Positions 6,021 through 13,831 of a DNA stretch of 15,991 bases are shown here, one piece after another. The stretch comes from Sulfurovum sp. Lineage in GTDB: Bacteria > Campylobacterota > Campylobacteria > Campylobacterales > Sulfurovaceae. The notes beneath the pieces were generated by a model. It did no database searches. It saw only the letters and a list, made by a program, of their open reading frames with translations, and was not told the DNA's origin. The position numbers were made by a program, and so were the translations under genes. The stretch spans positions 1 through 15,991 of the forward strand of contig DYTG01000006.1 of assembly GCA_020726085.1 (NCBI GenBank). The letters are read 5' to 3'. Numbering within the stretch: the first letter of the stretch is position 1; the number at the start of each line of letters is the position of its first letter.

Positions 6021-6045
6021 TTGCCATCCAATAGCTCTTTTGTTC

Positions 6046-7857
6046 TCACTCTTTAACCTCCGTTTTTACTACGGGTTTAATATGGCCTTTTTGATGCAAC
6101 CAGCGATAGATGTCGGCTACGATGGGGCCTGCTGCACTTCCTCCGTGTCCCCCGTGTTCGATAAGGACGGTGACGATAATTTGAGGCTCTTCATAGGGAG
6201 CATAGGTGGTAATCCACGCATGGGAGCGTGTGTAATACTCCATATCCTCCTCGCTTATACGCTTTTTGACATCTTGAGAGATAGAGACGACTTGTGAGGT
6301 CCCTGTTTTACCCGCTATCAAAAAGGGCATCTCGTGGAGTGCTTTGTAGGCTGTACCTTTGGGATGATTGCACACATCGTACATTCCTAAACGTATCTCG
6401 GTTAGATGTTTGGGATTGAAATGAAAAGGGATTTCAACTTTTTGCACGATTTGATTATCGACTATGGAGGCAATTTGAGGAGTCACAAGATTGGAAGTTG
6501 CCACAAGTGCGGTGTAACGTGCTATCTGCATGGGCGTGGAGAGGACATACCCTTGACCAATCGAGGAGATAACCGTCTCGCCCATATACCACGGCTGTTT
6601 GTAGCGTCGCATCTTCCAATTTTTATCGGGCATAATGCCACTGTACTCTGTAGGCAAATCGATACCTGTAATCGTGCCAAAACCAAAATCACGCATATTT
6701 TTGGCTATGGCATCAATACCTACTACTAAACTTTTGTTGTAAAAAAAGACATCACAACTCTCACGAATCGCTTTGCGTAATGATGTTTCCCCATGCCCCC
6801 AATTACTCCAACATCTAAATTTATGATCGGCTCTGCCTAGTTTAATATAACCTCTGCAATGTTCACTTTTATCAAGCAACTCTGGATTGGCATTGGAAAA
6901 GGCTAGTGCCATACCCATCTTAATCGTTGAGCCAGGAGGATAAGTGCCGTGGATGAATTTGTTGGTAAAGGGGTGGTCAAGATTCTCTTGCAAAGCTTTC
7001 CAATCTTTGAAGCTAATACCGCCCACAAAAAGATTGGGATCGAAGCTAGGAACCGATACGGCTGCCAACACTTCGCCGTTTGGTCGCATCACCACAGCCG
7101 CACCAATATCGTCACCAAAACGCTTGTAGATCATCTCTTGGAGGGCCATATCAATATTGGTAATGATATTTTTATTGTCTTTGGCATCGACATTTTTGAG
7201 CAACTCAATCTCTTTGTTGCGGGCATTGACTTTGAAGATTTGATAACCCAATTCGCCTTGAAGAACGCTATTGTAGCTGCGTTCCAATCCGCTTTTGCCC
7301 ACACGCCCGACAATCTCAACGACAGGATCTTTATCGTTCTCTTTTTGATTGGAGCGTCCAATGTAGCCTATAATGTGTGAGGCGTATTTTTGATAGGGAT
7401 AGTAGCGGTTGGTTTCGGCTTCGATTAGGATATTGTCATTGAGGCTAAGCGTAGGGAAGTGGCTAATCATACGGTCATATTGAATGAAATCAACTACTTT
7501 GATAAATTTGTGATTGTAGTGTGAGGATTGCTGTTGATAGACTTTTTTCATTACACTTTTGTTGAGGTCAGGAAAGTAGCTTACAATCGTATCGATAGTG
7601 CTATCAAGCTTTTTTTTCTTACCGATATCCAGATGGGGGGCGATAGAGATGGAAAAACCGATTTTATTGTAAGCCAAAATTTTGCCTTTGCGATCCAAAA
7701 TCTCACCACGAGTAGGCTTGGAGTGAATCTTTTTTTCGATATTTTCTTTGGCTAATTTCTCGTAATAGATATTGGATTTGACACTAATATTGTAGAGCCT
7801 ATGGAGTAATATCCCCCAAAAGATCACAAAAATAACGATGACTATTTTGTATTTCAT
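6046..7857 (-). CDS. mrdA: Penicillin-binding protein 2 (elongasome transpeptidase)
   Basis: PBP2 is the class B D,D-transpeptidase that cross-links peptidoglycan during side-wall growth with MreB/C/D and RodA. The protein has 603 residues. A single N-terminal membrane anchor spans about residues 3-22. The pedestal domain follows (RGEILDRKGKILAYN at 50-64; VGKSGLERSYNSVLQGELG at 186-204). The transpeptidase domain has S310-TIK (PPGSTIKMG), S367-C-D (ESCDVFFYN), GQGYVLSTPMQ (434-444) and K517-TG (IAGKTGTSQ). All catalytic motifs are present, so it should be active and beta-lactam sensitive. Its ATG overlaps the upstream mreD-position gene as ATGA. It is the last gene of the long leftward cluster; a perfect hairpin lies 25 bp downstream. 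Confidence 0.95.
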   Translation of the reverse strand: MKYKIVIVIFVIFWGILLHRLYNISVKSNIYYEKLAKENIEKKIHSKPTRGEILDRKGKILAYNKIGFSISIAPHLDIGKKKKLDSTIDTIVSYFPDLNKSVMKKVYQQQSSHYNHKFIKVVDFIQYDRMISHFPTLSLNDNILIEAETNRYYPYQKYASHIIGYIGRSNQKENDKDPVVEIVGRVGKSGLERSYNSVLQGELGYQIFKVNARNKEIELLKNVDAKDNKNIITNIDMALQEMIYKRFGDDIGAAVVMRPNGEVLAAVSVPSFDPNLFVGGISFKDWKALQENLDHPFTNKFIHGTYPPGSTIKMGMALAFSNANPELLDKSEHCRGYIKLGRADHKFRCWSNWGHGETSLRKAIRESCDVFFYNKSLVVGIDAIAKNMRDFGFGTITGIDLPTEYSGIMPDKNWKMRRYKQPWYMGETVISSIGQGYVLSTPMQIARYTALVATSNLVTPQIASIVDNQIVQKVEIPFHFNPKHLTEIRLGMYDVCNHPKGTAYKALHEMPFLIAGKTGTSQVVSISQDVKKRISEEDMEYYTRSHAWITTYAPYEEPQIIVTVLIEHGGHGGSAAGPIVADIYRWLHQKGHIKPVVKTEVKE

Positions 7858-8315
7858 AGGGCAAATACCATCAGCAAATCAAAGACAAAATAGGCAAAAA
7901 GCAACCTATCCAAATCCAAAATAAACTCTTGGAAAATGTAGCTATAGAGCAGTATCATCTCCAAATAGAGCAGATTAAAAATAGCCACGACAATCAAAGC
8001 AACGCACAACTTGCAGTGATTAAAAACACTCAATTTGGGAAAAATAAGGGTATAGATGAGTAGCGTTGAAAAGAGAGATAAAAACATCGGCATGGAGAAA
8101 TTGACATCAATATTGAGCATATAGACAAGAACCATCACGATACTCTCACGGTCGCTTTTTTCTATCGAATCAATCAAAACAAATGCTGCAATACCCAGCA
8201 GAGGGGGCGAAAAGGCATAAATGGAGGCAATCATAGGATACAGCACGATAAAAGTCCATAAAATTAAGCTGTTTAAAGTGTTTCGTTTGACTCTATCGTG
8301 AGAGATACTCTTCAT
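7854..8315 (-). CDS. Small multi-pass membrane protein in the mreD position
   Basis: The 153-residue, very hydrophobic protein has roughly five membrane segments (near 18-33, 37-52, 60-70, 76-92, 104-127 and 134-152; some may be half-segments). There is no catalytic motif. Its place directly before the PBP2 gene (4-bp overlap) and directly after an acetyltransferase gene (TAATG overlap) is where mreD, the elongasome membrane subunit, is expected, and size and topology fit small MreD proteins. Sequence alone does not prove it, since MreD is poorly conserved, so the symbol is withheld. Confidence 0.65.
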   Translation of the reverse strand: MKSISHDRVKRNTLNSLILWTFIVLYPMIASIYAFSPPLLGIAAFVLIDSIEKSDRESIVMVLVYMLNIDVNFSMPMFLSLFSTLLIYTLIFPKLSVFNHCKLCVALIVVAIFNLLYLEMILLYSYIFQEFILDLDRLLFAYFVFDLLMVFAL

Positions 8316-8776
8316 TATTTATCAATCCTATAAACCAAAGAGATCTCATCGCAGATAGGGAAATGGATACATTTGATACAATCAGCCCATATTTTATGCT
8401 CGGGAATGCTCTCTTTGGGAATCTCAACAAATCCCAACTTTTCAAAAAAAGGACGGATATAAGTAAGCACTAAAACCTCTTCAATCCCTAGTCCCCTAGC
8501 CTCTTCTAAGGCAAACTCCACAATCGATTGACCCACATGGCGTTTGCGATAGTTTTGAGCTACTATCAAGGAGCGAATTTCGGCTAGTCGTGGAGAATGA
8601 ATATGCAACGCTCCATAGCCTACAATTGCATCATTGTCAAGGGCAATAACGTAGCTACGGATATTGGTAGCTACCTCATCATCTTCACGTTTCAAAATCG
8701 TTCCATCGGCTACTTTGTCGGCTACCAATTTTTGCATAGTGGCTATATCGCTCAATGCGGCTTTGCGTAGTATCAT
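8315..8776 (-). CDS. GNAT N-acetyltransferase, short ArgA-like
   Basis: A 153-residue GNAT-fold acetyltransferase using acetyl-CoA. Visible are an N-terminal strand-helix (ILRKAALSDIATMQKLV), AEIRSLIVAQNYRKRHVGQSI (65-85, motif A with the CoA-phosphate loop Y-R-K-R-H-V-G) and IRPFFEKLGFVEI (107-119, motif B). The C-terminus IWADCIKCIHFPICDEISLVY holds C133, C136 and C142 in a pattern known from the short N-acetylglutamate synthases of Campylobacterota and other bacteria, which make the first arginine precursor. Arginine biosynthesis is therefore the best guess, but GNAT substrates are hard to read from sequence. It overlaps both neighbours (ATGA with engB, TAATG with the mreD-position gene), so it is co-translated with cell-envelope genes. 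Confidence 0.75.
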   Translation of the reverse strand: MILRKAALSDIATMQKLVADKVADGTILKREDDEVATNIRSYVIALDNDAIVGYGALHIHSPRLAEIRSLIVAQNYRKRHVGQSIVEFALEEARGLGIEEVLVLTYIRPFFEKLGFVEIPKESIPEHKIWADCIKCIHFPICDEISLVYRIDK

Positions 8777-9384
8777 GCTTCTAAGACTCCAAAAATGTGG
8801 GTAAATATCTCTTGGTGAACCCTCTCATGTCCGCTGTTTTTGACATTGGAAAGCACGATGGAATCGGGAAACTCACGTTTGAGCTTGTCACGCTCTTTTT
8901 GATTGAGTTTGTCTATTTTAGTAAAGAGCGTAAGGTATTTTTGATCGGGGTTTTTGAAGCTTTTAATATACTCCTCTACGTCATTGTCGATAGGGGTATT
9001 GGGGTGTCTAGCGTCTCGAATATGCACAAAGACTCGAATAGCAATACGCTTTTGGATAAATTCAACCAAACTCTTTTGCCATGACTCTTTGAGCGTTTTG
9101 GAGACCTTTGCGTAACCAAACCCAGGCAAATCAACAAAACGTAAGGGAAAATCCTCTTGATTGAGACGGTATTTGATGTCAAAAAAGTTGATAAGTTGCG
9201 TCTTACCAGGCGTTGCTGAGCTTTTGGCTAAGTTTTTGCGGTTGGTGAGTCCATTAATCGTAGAGCTTTTGCCCACATTGGAACGCCCCAAAAAGGCTAC
9301 TTCGCTACGGCTCTCATCGAGACTCTCATTAAGCGAGGGGGCAGATTTCATAAAGTTGGCTTCAATTATTCGAGGTGTGAGCAT
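8773..9384 (-). CDS. engB: Ribosome-biogenesis GTPase EngB (YihA/YsxC)
   Basis: EngB is a small essential GTPase needed for assembly of the large ribosomal subunit. The 203-residue protein has all G motifs: G1 GRSNVGKS (33-40), G2 in SATPGKTQLINFF (56-68, T58), G3 DLPG (85-88, in VDLPGFGYAKVS), G4 TKID (155-158) and a G5-like LSNVK (178-182, usually SS/SA-x-K). The opening FMKSAPSLNESLDESRSEVAFLGRSNVGKSS is family-typical. The ATG at 9384 shares its last base region with the lptA stop (TAATG), so it follows lptA in one message. The length matches the family. Confidence 0.93.
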   Translation of the reverse strand: MLTPRIIEANFMKSAPSLNESLDESRSEVAFLGRSNVGKSSTINGLTNRKNLAKSSATPGKTQLINFFDIKYRLNQEDFPLRFVDLPGFGYAKVSKTLKESWQKSLVEFIQKRIAIRVFVHIRDARHPNTPIDNDVEEYIKSFKNPDQKYLTLFTKIDKLNQKERDKLKREFPDSIVLSNVKNSGHERVHQEIFTHIFGVLEA

Positions 9385-9839
9385 TAATTTTCCATTTCAA
9401 AAATAAATTTACTAGGACGTTCTTGGGAGCTTTTAACAGAGGCTTTACCCGTCGTGGAGTTGAGTACAATCACTTCACCAAACAAATCACGTTTGGTAGT
9501 AAGGTCGTGCATAATGGCATCACCTTTGAAAGTGTATTGCGTGAGCTGAACGATGTACTCTACGTTTTTGGCACTCCCTTTGTAGTGAGAGCCTTGACGA
9601 AAAATCTCAAATCGCACGTTTCCAGAGGCATCGTATTTTTTCGTCTCTTGATCGTTATTGAAATAGACAATAAGCAAATCGCAAAAGAGGGTATCTTGCT
9701 CTTTGGTCACTTTAACATTATCAACAAAAAAGATTTGCGAGGAGTTGTCATCTGCATAAAATTTATCCGACGTTATCTCTACTTTTGCACCGTAAAGCAG
9801 GGGCGTCAAAAGCAGTAAAAGGATTGTAAAATATCTCAA
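9384..9839 (-). CDS. lptA: LPS transport periplasmic protein LptA (OstA-like)
   Basis: LptA bridges the periplasm to carry lipopolysaccharide from LptC to LptD at the outer membrane. The 151-residue product begins with a Sec signal peptide (MRYFTILLLLLTPLLYGAK; cleavage probably after GA at about 18). A beta-jellyroll follows, with repeating strand patterns KVEITSDKFYADDNSSQIFFVDNVKVT, LFCDLLIVYF, YDASGNVRFEI and YTFKGDAIMHD, as in OstA/LptA. The start is a TTG at 9839, supported by TTAGG eight bases upstream; no ATG fits. It follows the LptC-like gene after a 52-bp gap with a TATAAT box and is joined to engB by TAATG. It is somewhat shorter than E. coli LptA, within the family range. Confidence 0.82.
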   Translation of the reverse strand: MRYFTILLLLLTPLLYGAKVEITSDKFYADDNSSQIFFVDNVKVTKEQDTLFCDLLIVYFNNDQETKKYDASGNVRFEIFRQGSHYKGSAKNVEYIVQLTQYTFKGDAIMHDLTTKRDLFGEVIVLNSTTGKASVKSSQERPSKFIFEMEN

Positions 9840-9867
9840 AATATCTACCTAAGAGTTTTTAATTATT

Positions 9868-9873
9868 ATTATA
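9868..9873 (-). promoter_or_regulatory. Internal -10 box upstream of lptA
   Basis: TATAAT on the minus strand (in ATGGTATAATAATAATT), 28 bp before the TTG start of lptA, in the only sizeable gap of the cluster (9840-9891). It could give the lptA-to-mrdA half its own transcript. No -35 is seen. Confidence 0.4.
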
Positions 9874-9891
9874 CCATTTGCAACCATAGAA

Positions 9892-10413
9892 CTACTTTTT
9901 TTCTAGCGAGAGTACGGAGTCAATACGCTTGGCATCAATGTAGTTTTGATTGCCATAATAGACCATACTCTCTCCAAAAAAACTATCCCCTTGACGCAAT
10001 GCCTTAAAGCGTTTGTCGATGGTTAATGTATCGTTTTTGCTGTTGTAGAGGGCATGGCTGGTGTGATAGCTAAAGCCACTTATGCGTTTAAACTCTACAT
10101 CGTGATAGAAATCTATCGCATCGCCTTTTTGCAAAGCCTCTTTGGCCTCCAAAATATCTTGGAAACGATTAAGAAAACGAATAGTGTGCAACACAAAAGT
10201 ATCGCTTGTCTTATAGATTGTATCGGCTGTTGTGATGCTTTTTTGCTCTTTGGTATCGACTTCTATAATCTTTGCGTCGTTAAACTCTATCTCTTTGGTA
10301 CTTTTGGTTGTTTTTTTATCATCTATGGGTCTATTTTGCAACTTCACAATCGAAACAACCGTTACAAAAAGAATGGCTAAAATGATAGCTAAATTTCTGT
10401 ATTGCGTACTCAT
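9892..10413 (-). CDS. lptC: LptC-like inner-membrane LPS transport protein
   Basis: A 173-residue protein with one N-terminal membrane anchor (NLAIILAILFVTVVSIVKLQ, about residues 7-26) and a periplasmic part rich in strand patterns (IEFNDAKIIEVDTKEQKSI; AIDFYHDVEFKRISGFSY; SHALYNSKNDTLTI), as in LptC/YrbK. LptC accepts LPS from LptBFG and hands it to LptA. The call rests on this topology plus its place between kdsC and lptA, the classic order, since LptC sequence conservation is low. The ATG at 10413 (MSTQYRN) overlaps the kdsC stop as TAATG with GGGAA upstream; a TTG three codons earlier is less likely. Confidence 0.75.
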   Translation of the reverse strand: MSTQYRNLAIILAILFVTVVSIVKLQNRPIDDKKTTKSTKEIEFNDAKIIEVDTKEQKSITTADTIYKTSDTFVLHTIRFLNRFQDILEAKEALQKGDAIDFYHDVEFKRISGFSYHTSHALYNSKNDTLTIDKRFKALRQGDSFFGESMVYYGNQNYIDAKRIDSVLSLEKK

Positions 10414-10910
10414 TATTCCCAAATCTTCAAAAACTTCTCTTCCAATCCCTCTTGTTTAATGAGATACTCTATCATCTCTCGGACGGCTCCCTCGCCGCCT
10501 TTTTGCGTCAAAATCACATCGGCGATAGTCTCAACGTATCGACTAGCATCCTTGGGGACAAAGGCTATTTTGGAGGCTTTGAGCATTTGATAATCATTAA
10601 GATCATCACCAATAGAGGCTACATTATCAAGCCCGATACCCAAATGAGCGGTAATCTTTTCAAGCAATTCCAATTTATCTTTGACTCCTTGATAGCAGTG
10701 TTGGATATCAAGCTCTTTGGCTCTTTTGGCGACTATATCGGAGCTTCGCCCTGTAATGATAGCCGCCTCACCGCCTAGTTTTATCCAACTTTTGATTGCC
10801 AAACCATCTTTGACATTAAAATACTTAATCTCATCGCCGTTTTTGGTATAGCCAATTTGCCCATTGGTCATAGTGCCATCGACATCCAAAACAATCAATT
10901 GGATGTTCAT
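10413..10910 (-). CDS. kdsC: 3-deoxy-D-manno-octulosonate 8-phosphate phosphatase
   Basis: KdsC removes phosphate from Kdo-8-phosphate, giving Kdo for the LPS inner core. The 165-residue protein is a cap-less HAD phosphatase, the usual KdsC size. Motif I is DVDGT (D9 nucleophile, D11). YFNVKDGLAIK (30-40) is the KdsC/YrbI-specific block. Motif II is TGR (53-55), a lysine in QGVKDK (74-79) serves as motif III and motif IV is GDDLND (101-106). It overlaps hisB (ATGA) upstream and lptC (TAATG) downstream, placing Kdo synthesis in the same message as LPS export. Nothing is missing. Confidence 0.92.
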   Translation of the reverse strand: MNIQLIVLDVDGTMTNGQIGYTKNGDEIKYFNVKDGLAIKSWIKLGGEAAIITGRSSDIVAKRAKELDIQHCYQGVKDKLELLEKITAHLGIGLDNVASIGDDLNDYQMLKASKIAFVPKDASRYVETIADVILTQKGGEGAVREMIEYLIKQEGLEEKFLKIWE

Positions 10911-11476
10911 ATTACCCCTTTGGTACTAGGAATACCCAATCGTTCATTAATCGTAATCGCACGTCTTAACGCCACCGCCAAAGCTTTAAAAGCCGCTTCG
11001 ATAATATGGTGACGATTTTTGCCTCGATTGAAGATAAGATGCGTCGTAATTGAGGCATTAAAACAAAAAGCTCTAAAAAACTCCTCGACGAGTTCGCTAT
11101 CAAAGTTGCCTACTTTCCCCTCAATAGGGAGTTCAAAGACCAAAAAAGGGCGATTGGAGATATCGAGATCACAACTTACCGATGCCTCATCCATTACCAC
11201 CGTAGCGTTGCCGTAGCGTTCGATGTTTTGGATAGGATAGAGGGCACGATTGAGGGCTTGACCCAGTGTAATGCCAATATCTTCAACCGAGTGATGATCA
11301 TCAATATGCGTATCGCCGTTGCAACTAATCTCTATATCAATCCCAGAGTGCTTGGAGAGGGCTTGTAGCATATGATCCAAAAAACCCACACCACTGTTAA
11401 TGGTTGAAGTGCCACTACCGTAGAGATTGATACTTACTTCAATTTGCGTCTCTTTAGTCTCTCTTACAATTTTCAC
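10907..11476 (-). CDS. hisB: Imidazoleglycerol-phosphate dehydratase
   Basis: HisB dehydrates imidazole-glycerol phosphate to imidazole-acetol phosphate in histidine synthesis, using two manganese ions. The 189-residue product is the monofunctional form, without the histidinol-phosphatase domain of E. coli HisB. Metal-binding blocks are GFLDHML (31-37), DTHIDDHHSVED (55-66, with H57, H61, H62, E65), SCDLDISNRPF, SITTHL and NRHHIIEAAFKALAVALRRA. The GTG at 11476 is chosen because AGGAG lies six bases before it; a TTG one codon upstream would be too close to that site. Its start lies inside the last codons of rlpA (23-bp overlap), and its stop overlaps kdsC as ATGA. It is a lone his gene within an envelope cluster. 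Confidence 0.93.
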   Translation of the reverse strand: MKIVRETKETQIEVSINLYGSGTSTINSGVGFLDHMLQALSKHSGIDIEISCNGDTHIDDHHSVEDIGITLGQALNRALYPIQNIERYGNATVVMDEASVSCDLDISNRPFLVFELPIEGKVGNFDSELVEEFFRAFCFNASITTHLIFNRGKNRHHIIEAAFKALAVALRRAITINERLGIPSTKGVI

Positions 11477-12242
11477 CAATATCTCCTCGTACTATAATAG
11501 CTCCATGAAGCGATTTTGTGCGTATAAAATCTTTTGCTTCCATTTCCGATTTAAAGCCTCTAATCCAAACACGATAGTAGGTCATATTATCAACCTTGGC
11601 TATCTCAATGGTAGTCGCGTAGCCTTCGCCAACGTGTTGGTGTTGCCTTCGATGCTTTCTAGCGATATTGATGTCCATAAATGACCCTACTTGAACGGTA
11701 AAATTGGTTAAGAGTACTTTTTGTTTATAAATAGGGAGTTGTTTTTTGACAAGTGTCTCAATTTTACCTGCAAAGCCCAAAACCTCTATCGTCACGGGTG
11801 TAATGCCTTTGCTATCAAGTCCCAACTTCTTCCCTGCTTTGAAGCTCAAATCAATAATTCTTCCGCTCACAAAAGGACCTCTATCATTGATTCTCACCAC
11901 CGTGCTTTTGCCCGTATCCGTGCATGAGACTTTGACCATAGTATTCATAGGCCATGTTTTGTGGGCGGCTGTCATGGAGTACATATCGTAGGTTTCACAG
12001 TTGCTGGTTTGTTTGCCGTGAAAATCCGGCCCATACCAACTCGCCACCCCTTTCATGGTATCACTAATGGAGACATAGGTAGGATAGTATCTTTTCCCAT
12101 GAACGGTATAGGGTTTCATAGTGGGGTGGTTGGGCGAGATGGTGCAGTTGTTGCCGTAGCAATTTCTTTGAGTACATCCTGTACCCATGATGATGTAGAG
12201 TGAAAATATTACAAAGAGTGCAATAGATTGGGTAAATTTCAA
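11454..12242 (-). CDS. rlpA: RlpA-type septal lytic transglycosylase / rare lipoprotein A
   Basis: RlpA cleaves peptidoglycan glycan strands lacking stem peptides, helping daughter-cell separation. The 262-residue protein has an N-terminal hydrophobic segment ending MGTGC. C23 is the probable lipidated cysteine, though the lipobox is imperfect (G at -3). The double-psi beta-barrel (about 66-142) holds GVASWYGPDFHGKQTSNCE and TAAHKTWPMNTMVKV, then RINDRGPF and GRIIDLS; E83, D86, H94 and D120 sit where active RlpA enzymes have their key residues. A SPOR domain follows (FTVQVGSFMDINIARKH... to about 253), which binds denuded septal glycan. The start is a TTG at 12242 with AAAGGA six bases upstream. 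It is the first gene of the leftward cluster. Confidence 0.88.
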   Translation of the reverse strand: MKFTQSIALFVIFSLYIIMGTGCTQRNCYGNNCTISPNHPTMKPYTVHGKRYYPTYVSISDTMKGVASWYGPDFHGKQTSNCETYDMYSMTAAHKTWPMNTMVKVSCTDTGKSTVVRINDRGPFVSGRIIDLSFKAGKKLGLDSKGITPVTIEVLGFAGKIETLVKKQLPIYKQKVLLTNFTVQVGSFMDINIARKHRRQHQHVGEGYATTIEIAKVDNMTYYRVWIRGFKSEMEAKDFIRTKSLHGAIIVRGDIGENCKRD

Positions 12243-12278
12243 CGGTAATCCTTTGTAGGTCTTTATCTTTGTTACGCA

Positions 12279-12284
12279 ATTATC
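12279..12284 (-). promoter_or_regulatory. Extended -10 box for the rlpA-led cluster
   Basis: TGTGATAAT on the minus strand, an extended -10 (TGn then GATAAT), 36 bp before the TTG start of rlpA. It lies in the 155-bp region divergent from surE. Confidence 0.4.
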
Positions 12285-12362
12285 ACAACTTTTATCTTTA
12301 TGTTAGCTTGTTAATATTTGGTTAATGGGTTAATCATAAGTAGCCTTAAACCAACAGATAAG

Positions 12363-12368
12363 TATAAT
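12363..12368 (+). promoter_or_regulatory. -10 box for surE
   Basis: TATAAT in ATAAGTATAATGC, 29 bp before the surE ATG, with GAGAG as ribosome site. No -35 is apparent. Confidence 0.5.
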
Positions 12369-12397
12369 GCTATTGATTTTTAACAAAGAGAGAAAAG

Positions 12398-13183
12398 ATG
12401 AAACAGATATTGGTTACCAACGACGATGGATTTGAATCCAAAGGATTAGCAGCACTAGTAGAGGCCCTCAAGCCCTTTGGTCAAGTAACCGTTGTAGCAC
12501 CTACTATGGAAAAATCAGCATGCGGACACTCTTTGACGCTTACAAGACCGCTACGGTTTGTTGAGCTTGATGATGATTTTTTCAAACTTGATGATGGCAC
12601 ACCTACCGATTGTGTCTTTTTGGCACTCAATAAACTCTTTGGGGAAGATTGCAAACCTGATCTCATCGTCTCCGGTATCAACAAAGGTGCCAATTTGGGC
12701 GAGGATATTACCTATTCGGGTACCGCTTCAGCTGCTATGGAAGGGGTATTACAAGGAGTGCCTTCGATTGCTATTTCGCAAGTGTGCAACGAACACTGCA
12801 ACAGCGTCGATGAAGAGGGATACGCTTTGGCACAAGAGACAATCGCAACCGTTGTGCAAAAGATTTTTAATGGTACATTTCCTTTGCCTCCTCGTAAATT
12901 TCTCAATATCAACATCCCTCCTATTAAACCCCATGAGTCAAAAGGCATCAAAATCACCCGTGCAGGTAGCCGTTTTTATGGCAACGACGCCCAGATTCAC
13001 CGCAATCCACGAGGAGTAGAGTACTACTGGATTGGTTTACCGCATTTGGATTGGCATGAAAATGATAGCTGCCACATGAGTGACTTTGAGGCAATCTTCC
13101 AAAACTATGTCTCCATTACTCCCGTGCATCTGGATATGACAAGCTATGATGATATTAGCTCCCTTGAAGAGTGGTTAAAGTAG
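12398..13183 (+). CDS. surE: 5'/3'-nucleotidase SurE
   Basis: SurE is a metal-dependent phosphatase of nucleoside 5'- and 3'-monophosphates linked to stationary-phase survival. The 261-residue protein is of usual length. The N-terminus MKQILVTNDDGFESKGL carries the metal-binding pair D9-D10. APTMEKSACGHSLTL gives S40. LIVSGINKGANLGEDITYSGT (89-109) gives the metal-binding asparagine N95 and the conserved YSGTASAAMEG loop. DDGTPTDCVFLAL (65-77) is another family block. The ATG is preceded by an A-rich GAGAG ribosome site and a TATAAT promoter. The next gene, tcdA, begins at or just before its stop codon, so the two form an operon. Confidence 0.94.
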   Translation: MKQILVTNDDGFESKGLAALVEALKPFGQVTVVAPTMEKSACGHSLTLTRPLRFVELDDDFFKLDDGTPTDCVFLALNKLFGEDCKPDLIVSGINKGANLGEDITYSGTASAAMEGVLQGVPSIAISQVCNEHCNSVDEEGYALAQETIATVVQKIFNGTFPLPPRKFLNINIPPIKPHESKGIKITRAGSRFYGNDAQIHRNPRGVEYYWIGLPHLDWHENDSCHMSDFEAIFQNYVSITPVHLDMTSYDDISSLEEWLK

Positions 13184-13830
13184 TGCGATTTGAGCGATGC
13201 ATTAGCCTCTTTGGGCAAGAGAAGTTTGAAGATTTTAAAAAGGTATCAATTTTGATTTTGGGTGTGGGAGGCGTAGGAGGCTACGCTCTTGATTGCCTCT
13301 ACCGCAGCGGATTTAGCGATATTACCATTGTCGATTACGATACCTTTGATGAGAGCAACCAAAATCGCCAAATTGGCTCAGAGGCGTTGGGAGAACTCAA
13401 AACCTCGCATCTTGCAACACTCTATCAAGGTATCAAAGCTATCAACCAAAAGATGGATTTGGAGTGGGTGGAGGGTTTTGATTTTGAGCCCTATGATTGG
13501 GTACTTGATTGTGCCGATACTACGCCCGTCAAAATAGCCATTGCCAAAAAGTGCTACAAAAAACTCATTATGTCGGTGGGTAGTGCCAAACGCTACGATG
13601 CTTCCAAAATCGAAGTAGCCTCTATCTGGAAAACCCACGGCGATGCCTTAGCAAGAAAAATCCGAAACCAACTCAAAAAAGATAAATTCAACCGCAACTT
13701 CATCGTAGTATTTTCAAGCGAAGAGGATAGATGCCCATCTAAAGGAAGCTTTGTGGGTGTAACGGGCAGTTTTGGTTTGCGTATCTGTAGTGAAGTGATC
13801 AAGAGGGTACTCTTGACACCTCAAAGATGA
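13183..13830 (+). CDS. tcdA: tRNA threonylcarbamoyladenosine dehydratase (ThiF/MoeB family)
   Basis: TcdA uses ATP to cyclise t6A at position 37 of ANN-decoding tRNAs to ct6A. The 215-residue protein starts RFERCISLFGQEKFEDFKK, the family's N-terminal pattern. The nucleotide loop GVGGVGG is at 27-33, D51 is in IVDYDTFDESNQNRQIG (50-65, the N-x-x-RQ adenylation block), LDCADT follows, and SSEEDRCPSKGSFVGVTGSFGL at the end resembles the TcdA-specific tail (E. coli TcdA is longer). The GTG at 13183 shares one base with the surE TAG stop (TAGTG); a GTG at 13171 would add four residues inside surE and has no spaced ribosome site. It ends one base from the convergent hydrolase gene stop, with no terminator visible. 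Confidence 0.85.
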   Translation: MRFERCISLFGQEKFEDFKKVSILILGVGGVGGYALDCLYRSGFSDITIVDYDTFDESNQNRQIGSEALGELKTSHLATLYQGIKAINQKMDLEWVEGFDFEPYDWVLDCADTTPVKIAIAKKCYKKLIMSVGSAKRYDASKIEVASIWKTHGDALARKIRNQLKKDKFNRNFIVVFSSEEDRCPSKGSFVGVTGSFGLRICSEVIKRVLLTPQR

Positions 13831-13831
13831 T

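Noticed and set aside
6949..7380. Plus-strand open frame of 143 codons opposite mrdA.
   Set aside because: It lies fully within the conserved PBP2 gene and has no recognisable domain; a shadow frame.
12558..13019. Plus-strand open frame of 153 codons overlapping surE in another frame.
   Set aside because: surE has all its motifs and a good promoter; the alternative frame has no family pattern.
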